A stretch of DNA of 64,000 nucleotides from Onchidella celtica (GCA_963931925.1 OZ007573.1:42665711-42729710), one strand, 5' to 3'. Positions 1 to 11,686 are shown, numbered from the stretch's first letter. Made by a program: numbers and translations. The notes: generated from the sequence alone by a model not told the origin.

Positions 1-79
1 AAAACTCTTGGAAACCTACATAATGGCTGGTCTCTATTCATCGGCCGGTTGGTTCGGGAATCTTACCTCTATCAGAATC

Positions 80-300
80 CAGACACTGTGCCTCCGGTTT
101 CGTTTCGTTTTCGGCACTCTTGCCGAATGACGCCAGTCTCCACTCATCGAAAAGTGAAGAAGATGTCAAAAACCTCCGCAGAGCCTTCTCGGGTGCATAA
201 AACTTCCGCTTTTGTATCGTTTCGCTTTTCATCGGGACTGACTATTTTTGGCAGAACTACCGAATGCGAGCCGAAAACGAAACAAAACCGAAGCCTTAGG
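80..300. repeat. Palindromic MITE-like repeat, possibly hAT-derived
   Basis: The left end reads CAGACACTGTGCCTCCGG followed by CGTTT-rich sequence. The right end (about 250-300) carries its approximate reverse complement (CGAAAACGAAAC then CCGAAG). The inner segments GCCGAATGACGCCAGTCTC and the matching right half are also inverted copies. A related short copy lies at 37400-37515. The CAGACAC tip resembles hAT termini, but no transposase or clear 8-bp target duplication is visible, so the class is inference. Confidence 0.5.
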
Positions 301-1330
301 GTGGTTAACGTTTATTTGACATTATTTCAAGCACAGCTATATTCTATGGGAAATTAAACCTCTTGTCTTGAAATCATACTCGTTTGATTGAACTGCCTCT
401 GAACTCCACCATCCACATAGTGTAAATCCTACTCACTTACGTAAAAACAGCAGCCATATTGACCACATTGGCGCCAGACCAGCTCAATATCATAAGGAGG
501 GCAATCAAGGCCGCGATCAGCATAAGCCATAGGACCGTCTGAAAATAGATGAAACAAACTTTTGGCATGTCCTCACTTGAGCAATTGTCCTTGTGTGAAC
601 GGCATGGACAGGCTGTAAGCATTACGAAACTGATTGAACAGTAAACTGTTATAGTGGTATGGCAGTCACTGAAATAACTGTTACTTTTAAAATAATTTAA
701 ATATGCACACAAAAGGAATGAAAAAAAAAAATGAAAGTAAGAAGGCGAAGTGTATACTTTGAAGTTATTAAGATAGAAAATTTTGAGAAATTGTCGAAGA
801 AGCCAGTGTTCCTGGTGCTGTTGACAACTGTATAAATAAGGGCAGCGCTGTACATTTACGAACATCATAAACATTGGTGGTTCTAAGGGCCCATGGCATG
901 ATTAAGCCACAACAACACGTTTAATACCCCTCACCCTATTCCAAAGAGTCATGACCTTGAAAAGTTCGCCCCCCCCCCCCCGAAAAAAAATACTTTGGAA
1001 TAATCCATTTACCTCTAATTGTAGCTCTTTATTAATCATATCACTATTACTATCCCCCTCTCCACCCCTACATTGTCACTGTCAAAATACCATTGCTTAC
1101 CATAACATGCCTTTATAATTATTACTACAATAACACTAGAACAAGGACAATAACTTCAGCAACAGTGATGACTCAACCCTTTACTGTTACATTTCAATGC
1201 TATGCTACCGATATTCCATCCAGCAAACATTATTTTACATAATCCCGTCCAAAAAAACACTCAATATCAGACTTTTAAATGCAAGTCACCATAATGGTAC
1301 AGAAATTGAAATTAATAAAATAACAGAGAA
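301..1330. other. No gene recognised
   Basis: AT-rich sequence with a C12 run near 970-981 and short A runs. Neither strand shows an open frame with recognisable motifs. Confidence 0.5.
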
Positions 1331-1544
1331 ATTACGTCGCTGACCGATGCAAACCTCGGAAGACACAATTTTTCGTTGTTGTTTTTTTTGTTGACAATTC
1401 CACTCTAACTTGGGGTCAGGAAAAGTGTCATGCGTGTTTCTGTATGGGGTGAAAATATAAAAGTTTGGAAGTTGATGTAATATATATTTTATATGTACAA
1501 TGTTTTACTATACATGTACATGTATTATTCATGCCAGCAACATT

Positions 1545-1775
1545 GATATACCTCTTACTCATCAAGGCAATTCTAATATGCCTCAGACCCAGTAGGGCAA
1601 CACGGAAGCCTATGCCTCATCAAGAAAACACTGAAATGCCTCCTCTCCCTTTATCTCCCATCTCCATCAATCATGGCAACACTTACATACCTCATCCCCA
1701 TTATGGCAATACCAGTGCGCATCTCAGTCATGAAGACAGCTTTATACTTTTACCTCATCAAGTGAACACTAACAA
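1545..1775 (+). repeat. Degenerate subterminal repeats (ACCTCATCAAG-like)
   Basis: Spaced variants of ATACCTCATC/ATGCCTCATCAAG followed by GGCAAC or GAACAC recur about six times. The core resembles the ACCTCG box in the tip at 1335 and the AACCTCGTATCAAAC motif near the right tip (20276-20293), as expected for subterminal transposase-binding sites. Spacing is irregular and copies are diverged. Confidence 0.35.
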
Positions 1776-2240
1776 TCATTCCACCCTCCACGAATGACGT
1801 ATGGCCATGGACCGAGTGTCCAGTCGTTTCTTTGAAAGCAAAGACAAGAGTTAAATTTGGTGTGGCAGATCAAAGTATAATATGGTTTAAATTCAAAATA
1901 AGAAGTTGGGGGAAGAAAGCAAAAAGTATGTCTAGGAGGGGAATACAGAATGTAGTCAAAAAGACCCATGATATGGTCAAGGAATGCCACCTAATGGGAT
2001 CTAAGTATACGCTCGAGTATTGTCAAAAGTCGAACAAACTGCACTAGCTGACAAACATTGCAATATGGAATAACACGGGTATGAACAGCCCATGAAAAAA
2101 TGAGGCCTACCTAGAAAAACAAAAGGACAAGAAAATGGCAGTAGGGCAGACAATCGTTGTTGTGACAGTGAATCTGTGAGCTGTCTGGTTACTTCAGAAC
2201 TAAACTGGCCTGTCACAACTTCACCTTCAATAATCTGAAA
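1776..2240. other. No gene recognised
   Basis: Short open frames only, without motifs. Perhaps the 5' part of the decayed gene that starts near 2241. Confidence 0.4.
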
Positions 2241-3010
2241 ATGAGTGAGTTGGAATGCTATTTATGGCATGAACGTCATGGGGAGTTCAACACCAATAAT
2301 TTTACAGCCTGCATTAGGTACTTCTTCAAGGCCAGTGCCGAAGGGAGCAACACCACCACCAACATCTTATACGGTGACGATGGGTGCGGCTACCAAACAA
2401 AATTACAAGCTTATCGAGCACTTTCTTGAACTCCTCGGTAACAAAAGGTAAAGTGGTGAAATAGGTCTATCTTTAGACAGGTCACGCGTATTATGGAGGT
2501 CGACTCAACTCATTCGGCAAATGAGAATGTAAGAAAGAGAAGTCTACTGGCTACGGGGCATCTGGAAATTTTAAAGAAAGAACCGGCCCTACAGGGTCAA
2601 GAGTCTAGATCCTTTTTTTTTTCCCCAAAGATTCCTCTCATTGTAGGCTATTACAATAGCATTGGATCAGTTCATGTAGCCAGAGATCATCAGATGGTCG
2701 ATATTAGAGCCTTGCTTTACATCTCGGATGAAGCCCAGAAGTTCAAAGTGAAGATATCCTACGGAATACAAGATCTGTGGCCGTATGCATAATCAATGCG
2801 TAAACTAAAGTAAATACGTTAACTGGTGTTAACACGAGAAATTGTATTCATTTCTTGCGTTAACACCAGTCAACGTATTTACTTTAGTTTACGCATTGAT
2901 TATGCATACGGCCACTGCCCAGGTGCACAAAACTAAAAGTCCCCAACATTCTGTATAAATGTTGTGTGGAGACTACTCAAAGCAAATACCAGAACTGAAG
3001 AGGTGTACTG
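2241..3010 (+). pseudogene. Decayed transposase-like gene of the DGCxYQN / GHTxMExDSxHS family
   Basis: The frame at 2241 gives YLWHERHGEFNTN, then DDGCGYQTK about 35 residues later. After several stops and a frame change near 2430-2492, MEVDSTHS (2493) is followed by about 90 open residues including VDIRALLY. These short motifs recur in order in a large invertebrate family that I know only as uncharacterised proteins (WHE..., SDGCxYQNRN, GHTxMEVDSxHS, DxRALxY). The acidic/Asn and Asp-rich motifs would suit an RNase H-like nuclease core, which is inference. The region is the same family as the broken gene in element B (42313-44110). It is interrupted by a fold-back insertion at 2783-2909; skipping the insertion, the frame continues with PLPRCTKL. 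Stops and frameshifts show it is not functional. Confidence 0.6.
2783..2909. mobile_element. 127-bp fold-back (hairpin) element
   Basis: Two arms of about 57-63 nt are near-perfect reverse complements (GTATGCATAATCAATGCG ... CGCATTGATTATGCATAC), with about three mismatches and a short AT-rich loop near 2842-2851. GGCC stands on both sides (2779-2782, 2910-2913) and looks like a 4-bp target duplication. Removing the element and one GGCC restores the frame of the surrounding pseudogene, which supports an insertion. The transcript would form a long hairpin, so small RNA production is possible but not shown. Confidence 0.75.
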
Positions 3011-4959
3011 CACCAGGGTACCCATGTCGACTATGAAAGCCTGGCTTATGAAAGTGGAAAACGAAGTATGTATTGACGACAATATACCACTAGAATGACC
3101 CACTGTTTCTTTTGGTTAATTGTTGGTACATGTGTTTGGTATGTTTGTTGAATTCTGCTGTTAAAGTAAGGAATGATGTTGTATTCCACGTGTTCTTACT
3201 TTTGCATTTGCAGCTTCAAGGTGGAGAATAAATCCGTTTTTAAGTAGCTAGATTTTCCTATGAGATTCAGTGAAATTTTGTTTGGACCATTACTGTGCAT
3301 GGAGAAGATTTAGAATGAAGGCCAAGAATGAGGCCGGGGGTGAAAAACTGAAGTTGAGGAAAAGAATTAGCAGAATGAAATGGAGAAGTAGAATAGTTGA
3401 ACTATTACTATTAGAAGGGTTGAGACATGACCAGGAAAACATTAATTTGGGACAGGATTATGAGCAATTAGAAATAAGACGGGGAGAAGACTGGAAACGG
3501 CGGTTAATTCTCATTACCAGCGCGAATCACTTAGTTCGCCTGCGGGAAGGGTCATTAATGATTGGCCCGCGGCCGTCCCCGTTTAGACAGGCACGCAGGT
3601 ACCGACGCCGCTAAATCTTATAGGATGGCGTAATACTGACCTATTTAACTTTATTATCATTAAACCGCTTTTGAACATCTAGAAATGTAAGGTATCAATT
3701 AAAAGCTCAGAAGCTGCTCTCTTATCTTTGTCACTGCGTTCTTCATTCAATCTTGAGCGAGCTTTGATAAGTACGAGTATGAGCTGCCGAAGATCATAGG
3801 AAAAAACAAAATTACTGTTCGAATTTGCCAAAAATTTGTAATAAATTTTGCCAAATTTTGCATTTTGCAATGGCGATTATCTCCCGGGATAAATGTTAAT
3901 ACATTTTGTAAAGGGAGGCATTTTTTCCCCCCTAGGAATCTGGGACACAGGGTTGCAAGCATTTACCAGTGGTGCCATTCTTCGGGGAGGCTCAACTGAG
4001 GGCCGAAACGGGTTGTCAGCCGGCCGGCGGCATACCCCCCCCCCCCACCCCACCCCTTCCCGAAATGTTACATAATAACATGGTCAATACAAATAAACTG
4101 CAATAAAATGAGCAAGAATTCTGTAAAATGAAAACTGCATTTCCCTACCTAAAGTGTACTTAATTAGATCTGCATCCTGCTGGCTGGGACTTCATTACTC
4201 TAGCCTGTCAAAATTATGCTCTGCGTGTACGTATACACGTGTCAATTTCATCACACCGTTTTCAAAATCAAAGCCGATTAAATCACCACAAGACTAAAGG
4301 CTTACGAGTTGATCACGCCACATGCATACATGGCAAGACGGAAGCGGCAGCTGGAGGCGCTAAAGTTGAAATTGAGGTTGCAACGGATCATTTAAGTAGC
4401 AAATCAGCATTTTCTTAGCAAAATAAACTGGGTTTGAATTTGCTACAGGCAATTTTGATTTTTTTTTATGTGCTGGTCTTTCTTCGTGGACCTAAACACT
4501 AAATCTAATAATTTCTCAGTTCGAAACGTCAAATGCCCTGCTGGAGTAGATCTACCGATTTATCTAATTCACTTTGCGTAGCAGTCGCTGAATTGCGTGG
4601 GCCATTTTGAAATAAAATAATACTGTCGTTCCTGTCCCTCAGACTTATTATGCACTTTCCGTTCATCAGATTGTCGTCCTAGGCACGAAAAATGAAGATA
4701 ACATTGAGTTCTCGGTGTAGAAATGAGCGAGTGAACGATGAGGGCGGTTGATAGTTGAGTTGAATCAACCGTCGCGGTGACGCAATGAAGCCAGTGCCAT
4801 AATGAGGGAGGACAACTATTTTTGAGTTTCGGCCGCTGAAAAGGTATAGGCCCATTGCGAATGACGTCACAGAATGTTTTTGTTTTGTACTTCCGACACC
4901 AAAAATGGCGGGTAGATTAGCTGACGAGTGTAACTTCGAGATATGTCTAAGCGGTTAAA
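3011..4959. other. No confident gene
   Basis: An open frame at 3315-3614 (about 100 basic, charged residues) has no recognised motif and may be chance. A C-rich run lies at about 4026-4040. Nothing else is visible. Confidence 0.4.
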
Positions 4960-5097
4960 ATGCCTGCTGGTTGCATTGCAGGTGACTGTTATGACAGGGG
5001 TGGAAAGGATGGATCCAAGCTGGTCAGATTCCCTACCATCTGTGTAAACAAGGGAAAGGAAGTGAAAGAATCGACTGAACGTTTCCCATGTGCGTGA
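4960..5097 (+). pseudogene. THAP-like zinc finger N-terminal exon or fragment
   Basis: The ATG at 4960 opens 45 codons beginning MPAGCIAGDC, with Cys5 and Cys10 spaced C-x4-C and a VRFP segment at residues 22-25, then ICVNKGKEVKE. This matches the start of THAP domains (C2CH DNA-binding zinc fingers). The second half, with W and C-x2-H, is absent before the stop at 5095-5097. Either this is a first exon whose donor I cannot place or a truncated copy. THAP domains occur in P-like transposases such as the one at 24061 as well as in host genes, so ownership is uncertain. Confidence 0.45.
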
Positions 5098-5605
5098 ACA
5101 CACGTGTCATTGTTTACTGCAGTGAACTTTTTTTTAGCTCGCCGCGATTGGTTCGCGACGACTGAAGTGTTCGCAGTGCAAATCAGCTAACGAATCAAAA
5201 TCAATGCCGCCATCGCCATGTTTATGCGTCTGTCCTTACAACTAAAATGGCCAATATCCGCAATGGACCTATACAGCAGTTAAAGGTTTGCGACCTTTGA
5301 CCTCTGCATCGCGATTAGGCCTAGCACCAGTTCAAGAAAGCGGCTATCAACGCAGTGTCTAGATTCTAGACCTAGTCGAATTACCGAAGCTGCGGCCGAT
5401 CTTTCTAGTCGAGCTTTCGAAAAATATGGGGAACTCCGGGTTACTTCGATAACTCCAGGTTACTCAGGGCTCGAAGTCGGAATTCCGGGCCAACTCCGAG
5501 CATGCTGGCAACCTTGTGGGACAGGAGAATCCAGATTTCAAAGAACATTTCGGCCGGAAGGGCCCTTCGTAATGCAGTGAAAGACATTTGGATCAGGGAG
5601 GCTAC
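5098..5605. other. No gene recognised
   Basis: No motif-bearing frame. It ends at the left target duplication of element A. Confidence 0.4.
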
Positions 5606-5609
5606 ATAT

Positions 5610-5642
5610 CGTCGGTTGGCTGTTGGAACCTCGTTAAGTCCA
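5610..5642 (+). repeat. Element A left terminal inverted repeat
   Basis: 33 bp matching the reverse complement of 8951-8983 at 32 positions. It contains the ACCTCGTTAA box repeated in the subterminal regions. Confidence 0.8.
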
Positions 5643-5763
5643 TTTTTGGGCAAATTCACTTTTTTTTAAAAAACGGAATCTATAGCACGAGACGTATCGG
5701 ATGCACTTGAAAAAACGAAAAAAATTCTGCTTAGTAGTGGAGAAAAGCGATGTTGTAATTCCG

Positions 5764-5893
5764 TGTTATAACCTCGTTAACGTATAGCTGGCGGAATGTC
5801 GGCGCTTGAACCTGGCTAAAATCGTTTGCCAGGTTATGCACCGCTGGCCACGGCCAATTGTTGGCGTTTGAACCTCACTAAACGGTTAGTTTA
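5764..5893 (+). promoter_or_regulatory. Element A left subterminal motif cluster
   Basis: Variants of the terminal box: GTTATAACCTCGTTAACG (5764-5781), CTTGAACCTGGCTAAA (about 5805-5820), CCAGGTTAT (inverted, about 5829) and TTTGAACCTCACTAAAC (about 5877-5893). They are mirrored in the right subterminal region. A role as transposase-binding sites is inference from other DNA transposons. Confidence 0.5.
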
Positions 5894-7090
5894 GTAGCGC
5901 TTAATACTAAACGTTTAGTAAACGTTTTAATAGCATGGTTATTACATGTACCAATTGTTGTCGCTTGAAAATGAAGAAAAAAAGTGAAAGTCGACAAATG
6001 TAGTGTCGATGTAAAAATCATTATTTCGTAGTAGTGCATGATTGTATCATGTTAAGAAATAACGAGACTGAAGAAGGGCAGTCATGTACCATACCCTGTA
6101 ACTCATAATTATTTTAAAGGGTTTGGAGATACAGGGAATAGGTTGTCGTGTACAAAATTCACACACGCATGCACACAAACAGGCACACAGAGTAATTAGG
6201 TTTTTACTAAGTTCGAAATGACTTTTTAAAAAAACAACTTTATATAATTATAGTTATGTGCCAGTAAAATCATTGAGTCTGGGGACGAATAAAAAGTGGT
6301 CATTTTGAAATAGCCTAGATATCAACCGGCGTATATTTTGCGTCCGAAGTCAGAGATCTATGGTCATTAATGTAATCACCGACGGTAGGGTAAACTTGAA
6401 TGAATAGATCAAAGGAAGGGCGGCGGCGAGTTTACGGCCTTTGAAGTTGCCGCTCAATGGAGTGGACACCGTCTTTGAAGAAAGTAAGACAAGACCGGCG
6501 AATATGGGCGGATCAAATGTGATCAAATAAGGGAATGGTAAATATTATTTTGGTAAATATTTTGAGTTAATTGATCAATCTGTAATTAATCATGCGAATC
6601 TTCGCCCCACCCACACTTTAATAGCTATAAATACTGTCAGTCTCATATCAATCAGTGACCAGACAAAGTAAAGCGCCCCACTATCTGAATTTTTGAATCC
6701 AGTGCTTTCCAGTATGTAACACATAAGTCACTGTGCATTTCCAGTTTGTTATTTTCAACGTTTACACTGAGCAGAGGACAATGCATGGTGCAATAAGCAC
6801 TTTCAAAACCTGTTAGAGGAAGATGCCGATCGCAGGAGCCTTTAATTGACGTTGCACGCAAACCTTACTGGTGTGAAAGTAGATCTCTCAAAGAAACACA
6901 GAGCAGTTCTCTCAGTGCACTAAACTGCAACCCTCTCTCAAAGAACTATGCTGGAACTCTCTCACAGAACCAAGTGCACAGCTCTCAAAGACCCTATGTG
7001 GAACTCTCTCAAAGAACAAACAAGTAACTCTCAAAGAACAAAAATGAAAATTACCCAAGGAACTGAAATGCAGCCAGCTCAAGGAGCAAC
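5894..7090. other. Interior of element A, no gene
   Basis: AT-rich left interior followed by a CTCTCAAAG-rich lead-in (from about 6890) to the minisatellite. No protein motif seen. Confidence 0.45.
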
Positions 7091-7249
7091 GTACAAATCT
7101 CTTGCTCTCCCCCCCCCCCTCTCTCTCTCTCGGAACCAGAGCGCCACATTCTCAAAGTGCAAGATGCAGCTCTTTCAGGGGGCAGCTCTCTCAAAGACCA
7201 GATTGCATCTCCCTTAATAAAGAACCAAAGTGCAGCGCTCACACCCCCC

Positions 7250-7251
<2 letters not shown>

Positions 7252-7313
<62 letters not shown>
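7252..7313. repeat. (CT)n microsatellite
   Basis: About 30 CT units with one interruption, at the upstream edge of the 66-bp minisatellite. Confidence 0.9.
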
Positions 7314-7429
7314 GTCAAATAACCAGAGTGAATGTCTAACTCAAAGATCCAGTGTGCAGTTGTCTCTCAAAATCTCCGAGTGCAGTTTCTCTCACAGCCC
7401 CAGAATGCAGATTTATACAAGAACCAGAG

Positions 7430-8133
7430 TGCACCTCTTTCAAGTTGGATCTCTCCCAAAGAACCAAAATGCAGCTGTCTCTCAAAGGACTGGAGTGCAT
7501 CTCTTTCAAGTTGCATCTCTCCCAAAGAACCAAAATGCAGCTCTCTCTCAGAGCACTGGAGTGCCCCTCTTTCAAGTTGCATCTCTCCCAAAGAACCAAA
7601 ATGCAGCTCTCTCTGAAAGGACTGGAGTGCATCTCTTTCAAGTTTCATCTCTCTCAAAGAACCAAAATGCAGCTCTCTCTCAAAGGACTGGAGTGCATCT
7701 CTTTCAAGTTTCATCTCTCTCAAAGAACCAAAATGCAGCTCTCTCTCAAAGGACTGGAGTGCACCTCTTTCAAGTTTCATCTCTCTCAAAGAACCAAAAT
7801 GCAGCTCTCTCTCAAAGGACTGGGGTGCACCTAAGTTGCATCTCTCCCAAAGAACGAAAATGCAGCTCTCTCTCGAAGGACTGCAGTGCATCTCTTTCAA
7901 GTTGCATTTCTCCCAAAGAACAAAAATGCAGCTCTCTCTCGAAGGACTGGAGTTAATCTCTTTCAAATTGCATCTCTCTCAAAGAACCAAAATGCAGCCC
8001 TCTCTCAAAGAACTGGAGTGCACCTCTTTCAAGTTGCATGTCTCTCAAAGAACCAAAATGCAGCTCTCTCTCTCTCTCTAAGAACGTGAGTGCACCTCTT
8101 TCAAATTGCATTTCCCACGAAGAACCAAAATGC

Positions 8134-8175
<42 letters not shown>

Positions 8176-8215
8176 GAACCAAAATGCAGCCCTCTCTCAA
8201 CTGGAGTGCAACTCT
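7430..8215 (+). repeat. 66-bp minisatellite
   Basis: About 11-12 units of 66 bp, each with CAAAGAACCAAAATGCAG, CTCTCTCAAAGGACTGGAG and TGCACCTCTTTCAAGTTGCA. Each unit looks like a diverged dimer (CAAAGAAC / CAAAGGAC halves). Because 66 is divisible by three, long frames are open on both strands and give 22-residue peptide repeats. These are judged a by-product of the repeat. The array ends in (CT)n (about 8138-8172). Confidence 0.9.
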
Positions 8216-8347
8216 CTCAAAGAGAGAAAGAGAGCGGCAGGGGCAGGTGGATGCGGCTGGGGAGGGGGCAGTGAGCAAGGACATAACATAGACAAAGATA
8301 GACAGAGGGAGAGACGGGCAGATAGAGAGAGAAGAGAAGGGGACATG

Positions 8348-8385
<38 letters not shown>

Positions 8386-8386
8386 T
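8348..8386. repeat. (GA)n microsatellite
   Basis: Short GA tract on the downstream side of the minisatellite, after GACAGA-rich sequence from about 8220. Confidence 0.8.
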
Positions 8387-8729
8387 AAATAGTAGAAATA
8401 GTAGAAAGAGAGATTTAATGATGTATTTAATGTCTTTTGTAAACAAATGACATGTAATACTTTGTGTTACTAAAGAGTCAAGTGTGAATAAATAGTGGTT
8501 TAGGCTAGACAGTAAATCATACATTTTATTACATTCATTCGCTCGGTGATGGTGTGATACATAAGAAATAAACGAAGTGAAATACTAAGTTTCGAGGGAT
8601 AAATTTAAAACAGAACTAAAACGGCAAAGACAACAATAAATGCCTCCGAGGCACTTTTAAACATATTTTTACTATGCCCAAAGAAAGGTAGCAAGGTTAT
8701 ACGATCAGCCAAACGGCGCGATGTGTGCA

Positions 8730-8795
8730 CTTGAACCTCGTTAAAGCTTTAGGCAGGTTCCAACAGCCGACTTCGGCGTGTTATAACCTGCTTAA
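8730..8795 (-). promoter_or_regulatory. Element A right subterminal motif cluster
   Basis: CTTGAACCTCGTTAAAG (8730-8746), GGCAGGTTCCAACAGCC (8752-8768) and GTTATAACCTGCTTAAC (8779-8795) are variants of the terminal box, in both orientations. Confidence 0.5.
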
Positions 8796-8950
8796 CTCTG
8801 GTTACGTAATTACAGCAGGGTTGTCGTCAAAATGCAATACGCGGCACAACTACTGGTCAAGAACATAGGCTAGATGCCAAGTTACAGCTCCCAATTACGA
8901 AAACTATTAAAGACAATCCGTTTTTTCCTTCTCCTGTAAAATTTTGATTT

Positions 8951-8983
8951 TGGACTTAACGAGGTTCCAACGGCCAACCGACG
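8951..8983 (-). repeat. Element A right terminal inverted repeat
   Basis: Reverse complement of 5610-5642 with one mismatch. It is followed by the ATAT target duplication at 8984-8987. Confidence 0.8.
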
Positions 8984-8987
8984 ATAT

Positions 8988-10439
8988 AATGCCACATTGC
9001 CTGAGCGAAACATCCCCCCCCCCCCCTACAGACAAAAATAAAGGTTTATGAAAATTAGATAGGCTCTTATATAGGCCTGTATTGATATGGTTGACTGCTT
9101 TCATCATCATCATTGCCTTTACCCTGGATCAGGGTATAGGCCACCAACAAACACTTTCCATCCCTCTCTATCATGGGCCAGCCTCTTTACATTATTCCAA
9201 GTCTTACTGCTTTAGGACAAGAAATTGAGGGGACGTCTTAAGAAACGAGATGAATTTATGTTTGAATGTCCTCGCGTATAAGACTTAACAATTTTTTAAC
9301 ATTCAAATGTAATGGTTCAGTCATGTATTCCGATATCAGAATGTTTTTGGGTAACTAAGTGTGGGAAAACATAATCGCCTACGTGACCTTCTGCATTTGA
9401 ATGTTCATACATACCGGGCTTGACGAATTCTATGAGTTCTCGATGTCTGAGACTTTCGATATAGCACCCCTTCATGGGTAGCGCTGTCGCCCCACCGCGA
9501 AATCCTTTGCTTACCTTACATTGAGGGACAAAAAGAAAAAAAGGCGAGACTGTTGCAATTACACCGTAACGTCTTTGATAATATCATGCGTATTGTCCGT
9601 GTATTACACGCTCCAGAGCCAGAAAATTTCCAAAGAATATTGAAAACATAAATCGTTGACCCTGAACGGCATGATCAAGCATTTGAAGACGTAGAGCGCT
9701 AAAACTGTGGATGAAAAGTCAGTCCATGGGCTTTGTGTTGAAGTCTAAATGCCATAATTTTAATGCGCCAGTTTTAAATTAAACATATGGATATTTAAAA
9801 AAAAAAAACATTTTGTGAATAACCTGCCATTACCTAAACCTTTTCTTTTTTCATGGCAATCCTCATTGCATTATCTATTTATTTTTTATTATGAAAACTG
9901 TATGGCTGTTAAAAGGATTAACAGCCGTCTCTTTTGAAAGCTTCACGTTTATTACTTGACAAAGTCTGAAAGGCATGGATACGTGACAGCGCTGCAAGGC
10001 GATATCACCACGAGCCGGCCCAATTGGGCGCGAGTAATAATAATTTCAAAAGCAACTGACCCGATCGGCTTCGCTCGGGTCAAGGGCATTAAAGGGCATA
10101 TGAACGTTGCAATGTCGTCAATGTTTTTAGGCCATTTTCGAGCATAAAGATGCCTCTTCATTCACACTAAAGCGTTCAAAGCATTTACCGATGCTGGTGT
10201 ACAATAGCATTAAAACACGATTATCGGCCCGTCAAATTTCGTCACGAGAATGCAAGTTTTTCCCGTTTGTGCTCACAGAGACGGAAATGACGTCACCAAG
10301 GCTATAAATAATAGCCTTGGCAATGGTGTGTGCTACTGTCAGCTGTTGATCATCAAATAACCGTACATTTGGAGGTGAAATAGTGACCTTCCGCCACTTT
10401 CCTAGAAAAGAAAAACAACACAAAAAACTGGAAAGATAT
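8988..10439. other. No gene recognised
   Basis: Contains a C-rich run near 9005-9017, a CATCATCAT stretch near 9100 followed by a possibly repeat-derived segment (9116-9230), and otherwise featureless AT-rich sequence. Confidence 0.4.
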
Positions 10440-10685
10440 GGGAGGTACCTTTAACGTGCGCAACATGCACTCGGACCCTCCGAGTTTTTCGTCCTTATCC
10501 GAGAAGACTAGATGCTCGATCCTACCTACCTTAGGATCAAGGACAAGAAAATATGAGAAAAATATCAAAATGCCCACACGCCTGCACCGACGGGGATTAA
10601 CGTTTTATTGACGTTAAAGATACCTCGGTAGTTGGAAATAGGGAAGAGCAGGCAGAACAGGCCGCTGCCCGGGCAAAATTAAGAC
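10440..10685. mobile_element. Rearranged SINE copy (two inverted parts)
   Basis: 10440-10592 is the reverse complement of the SINE middle (CTTCTCGGATAAGGACGAAA and GCGCACGTTAAAG, compare 14130-14200). 10610-10680 is a plus-strand tail (GACGTTAAAGATACCT ... AGAGCAGG ... CCGCTGCCCGGGCAAAATT). The tRNA-like head is missing. The two parts face each other, so this is one copy with an internal inversion or two nested copies. Confidence 0.65.
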
Positions 10686-10690
10686 ACTTC

Positions 10691-11638
10691 AACCCTACCA
10701 CCTCCCACTCCACATTCCCCAAAAATCAAAACCCGCTGGCCGGGTCACCTCCTGTTGTAACTAAGCTGCAATGACACTAAGGCAAATTTCCCAAATGGGA
10801 TTAAAGAAGTATACAAAATTGTTTAACAATCAGTAAAGTTCTATAAACCTCAGAATCAACGTCATCAGTGTCTAAAAAATCTGGTTCTGCATATGGTAAC
10901 ACGGTCACAAAATTTCATAACGAATTACCCAAGTATGGTTGTTTATACAGATATATCGATCCAGCAGCTACCTATTTTTTCTTTTAAAGGAAAGCATGAC
11001 ATTCAGTATTTACTACTTGCACCCGTGGAAGTTTAAGAAATATGGCTTTTTTTTTTTTTTAACAAACTTTCTCTTTGATCTCTTCCATTTTCATCCAAAT
11101 TAACAATTTTAACTCGTAGACGCTAGGAACTGTAATTCAGCGTGTTCTGTGATTGGAAAATGGCATATAAGGTCATATAAAATCAAAGGATGATCAGTAA
11201 ATGAAAGCGTTCAAATATTTGAAATCACAGTTTTTGAATTTGATCTGGGAAAATGCATTTTAATGATGGTAAGAAAGATGATTCGATGTACTTTTCACGG
11301 CATAATTATGGCAACCTTTTAGTTATCATTTTATGGTCTGGTTTTGCCGGACTTCTAAGTTCAGACTGGGGCAATAGACAACAACCAGCTACAGCATTAA
11401 ATACTCCATTCTCTACACTAATTAAGAATCTAAAATTGTGAAAAATTTAAATTTCCTAACCCCAAATTAATAATATCAATGAAACGTGACAGTAATTAAA
11501 GACATATCATAAGCATATGACTGATATGATAATAAAATTTATGATCTTTTGTATATCTTTCTCATGCCATGTTTTTCTCTTGGAGCATGCACACTGAGGG
11601 TGCAGGTTAAATCTCGGCAATGTTTTTTTTTCTCTGTG
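10691..11638. other. No gene recognised
   Basis: AT-rich, with a T run near 11048. Nothing else supported. Confidence 0.4.
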
Positions 11639-11644
11639 TCTCTC

Positions 11645-11686
<42 letters not shown>

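Larger units (their letters stand above)
5610..8983. mobile_element. Element A: non-autonomous DNA transposon with CGTCG tips, 3.37 kb
   Basis: The terminal inverted repeats (5610-5642 and 8951-8983) differ at one position, start CGTCGGTTGGC at each tip and contain GGAACCTCGTTAAG. ATAT flanks both ends (5606-5609, 8984-8987), a 4-bp target duplication. Further inside, AAAAAACGGA at about 5668-5677 is mirrored by TCCGTTTTTT (8917-8926). Subterminal motifs of the form TTGAACCTCGTTAA lie at 5764-5893 and 8730-8795. The terminal plan and the segment TTCTCCTGTAAAATTTTGA inside the right end (about 8930-8947) also occur in element B (about 45100-45116), so the two belong together. No transposase is seen. 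The middle holds CT repeats and a 66-bp minisatellite. Confidence 0.75.

Noticed and set aside
3270..3614. Basic 100-codon frame as a host gene
   Set aside because: No motif, no splice signals that convince, and composition like its surroundings.
7102..8274. Long open frames on both strands (up to about 280 codons)
   Set aside because: They are translations of the 66-bp minisatellite and CT tracts; 66 is a multiple of three, so frames stay open without selection.
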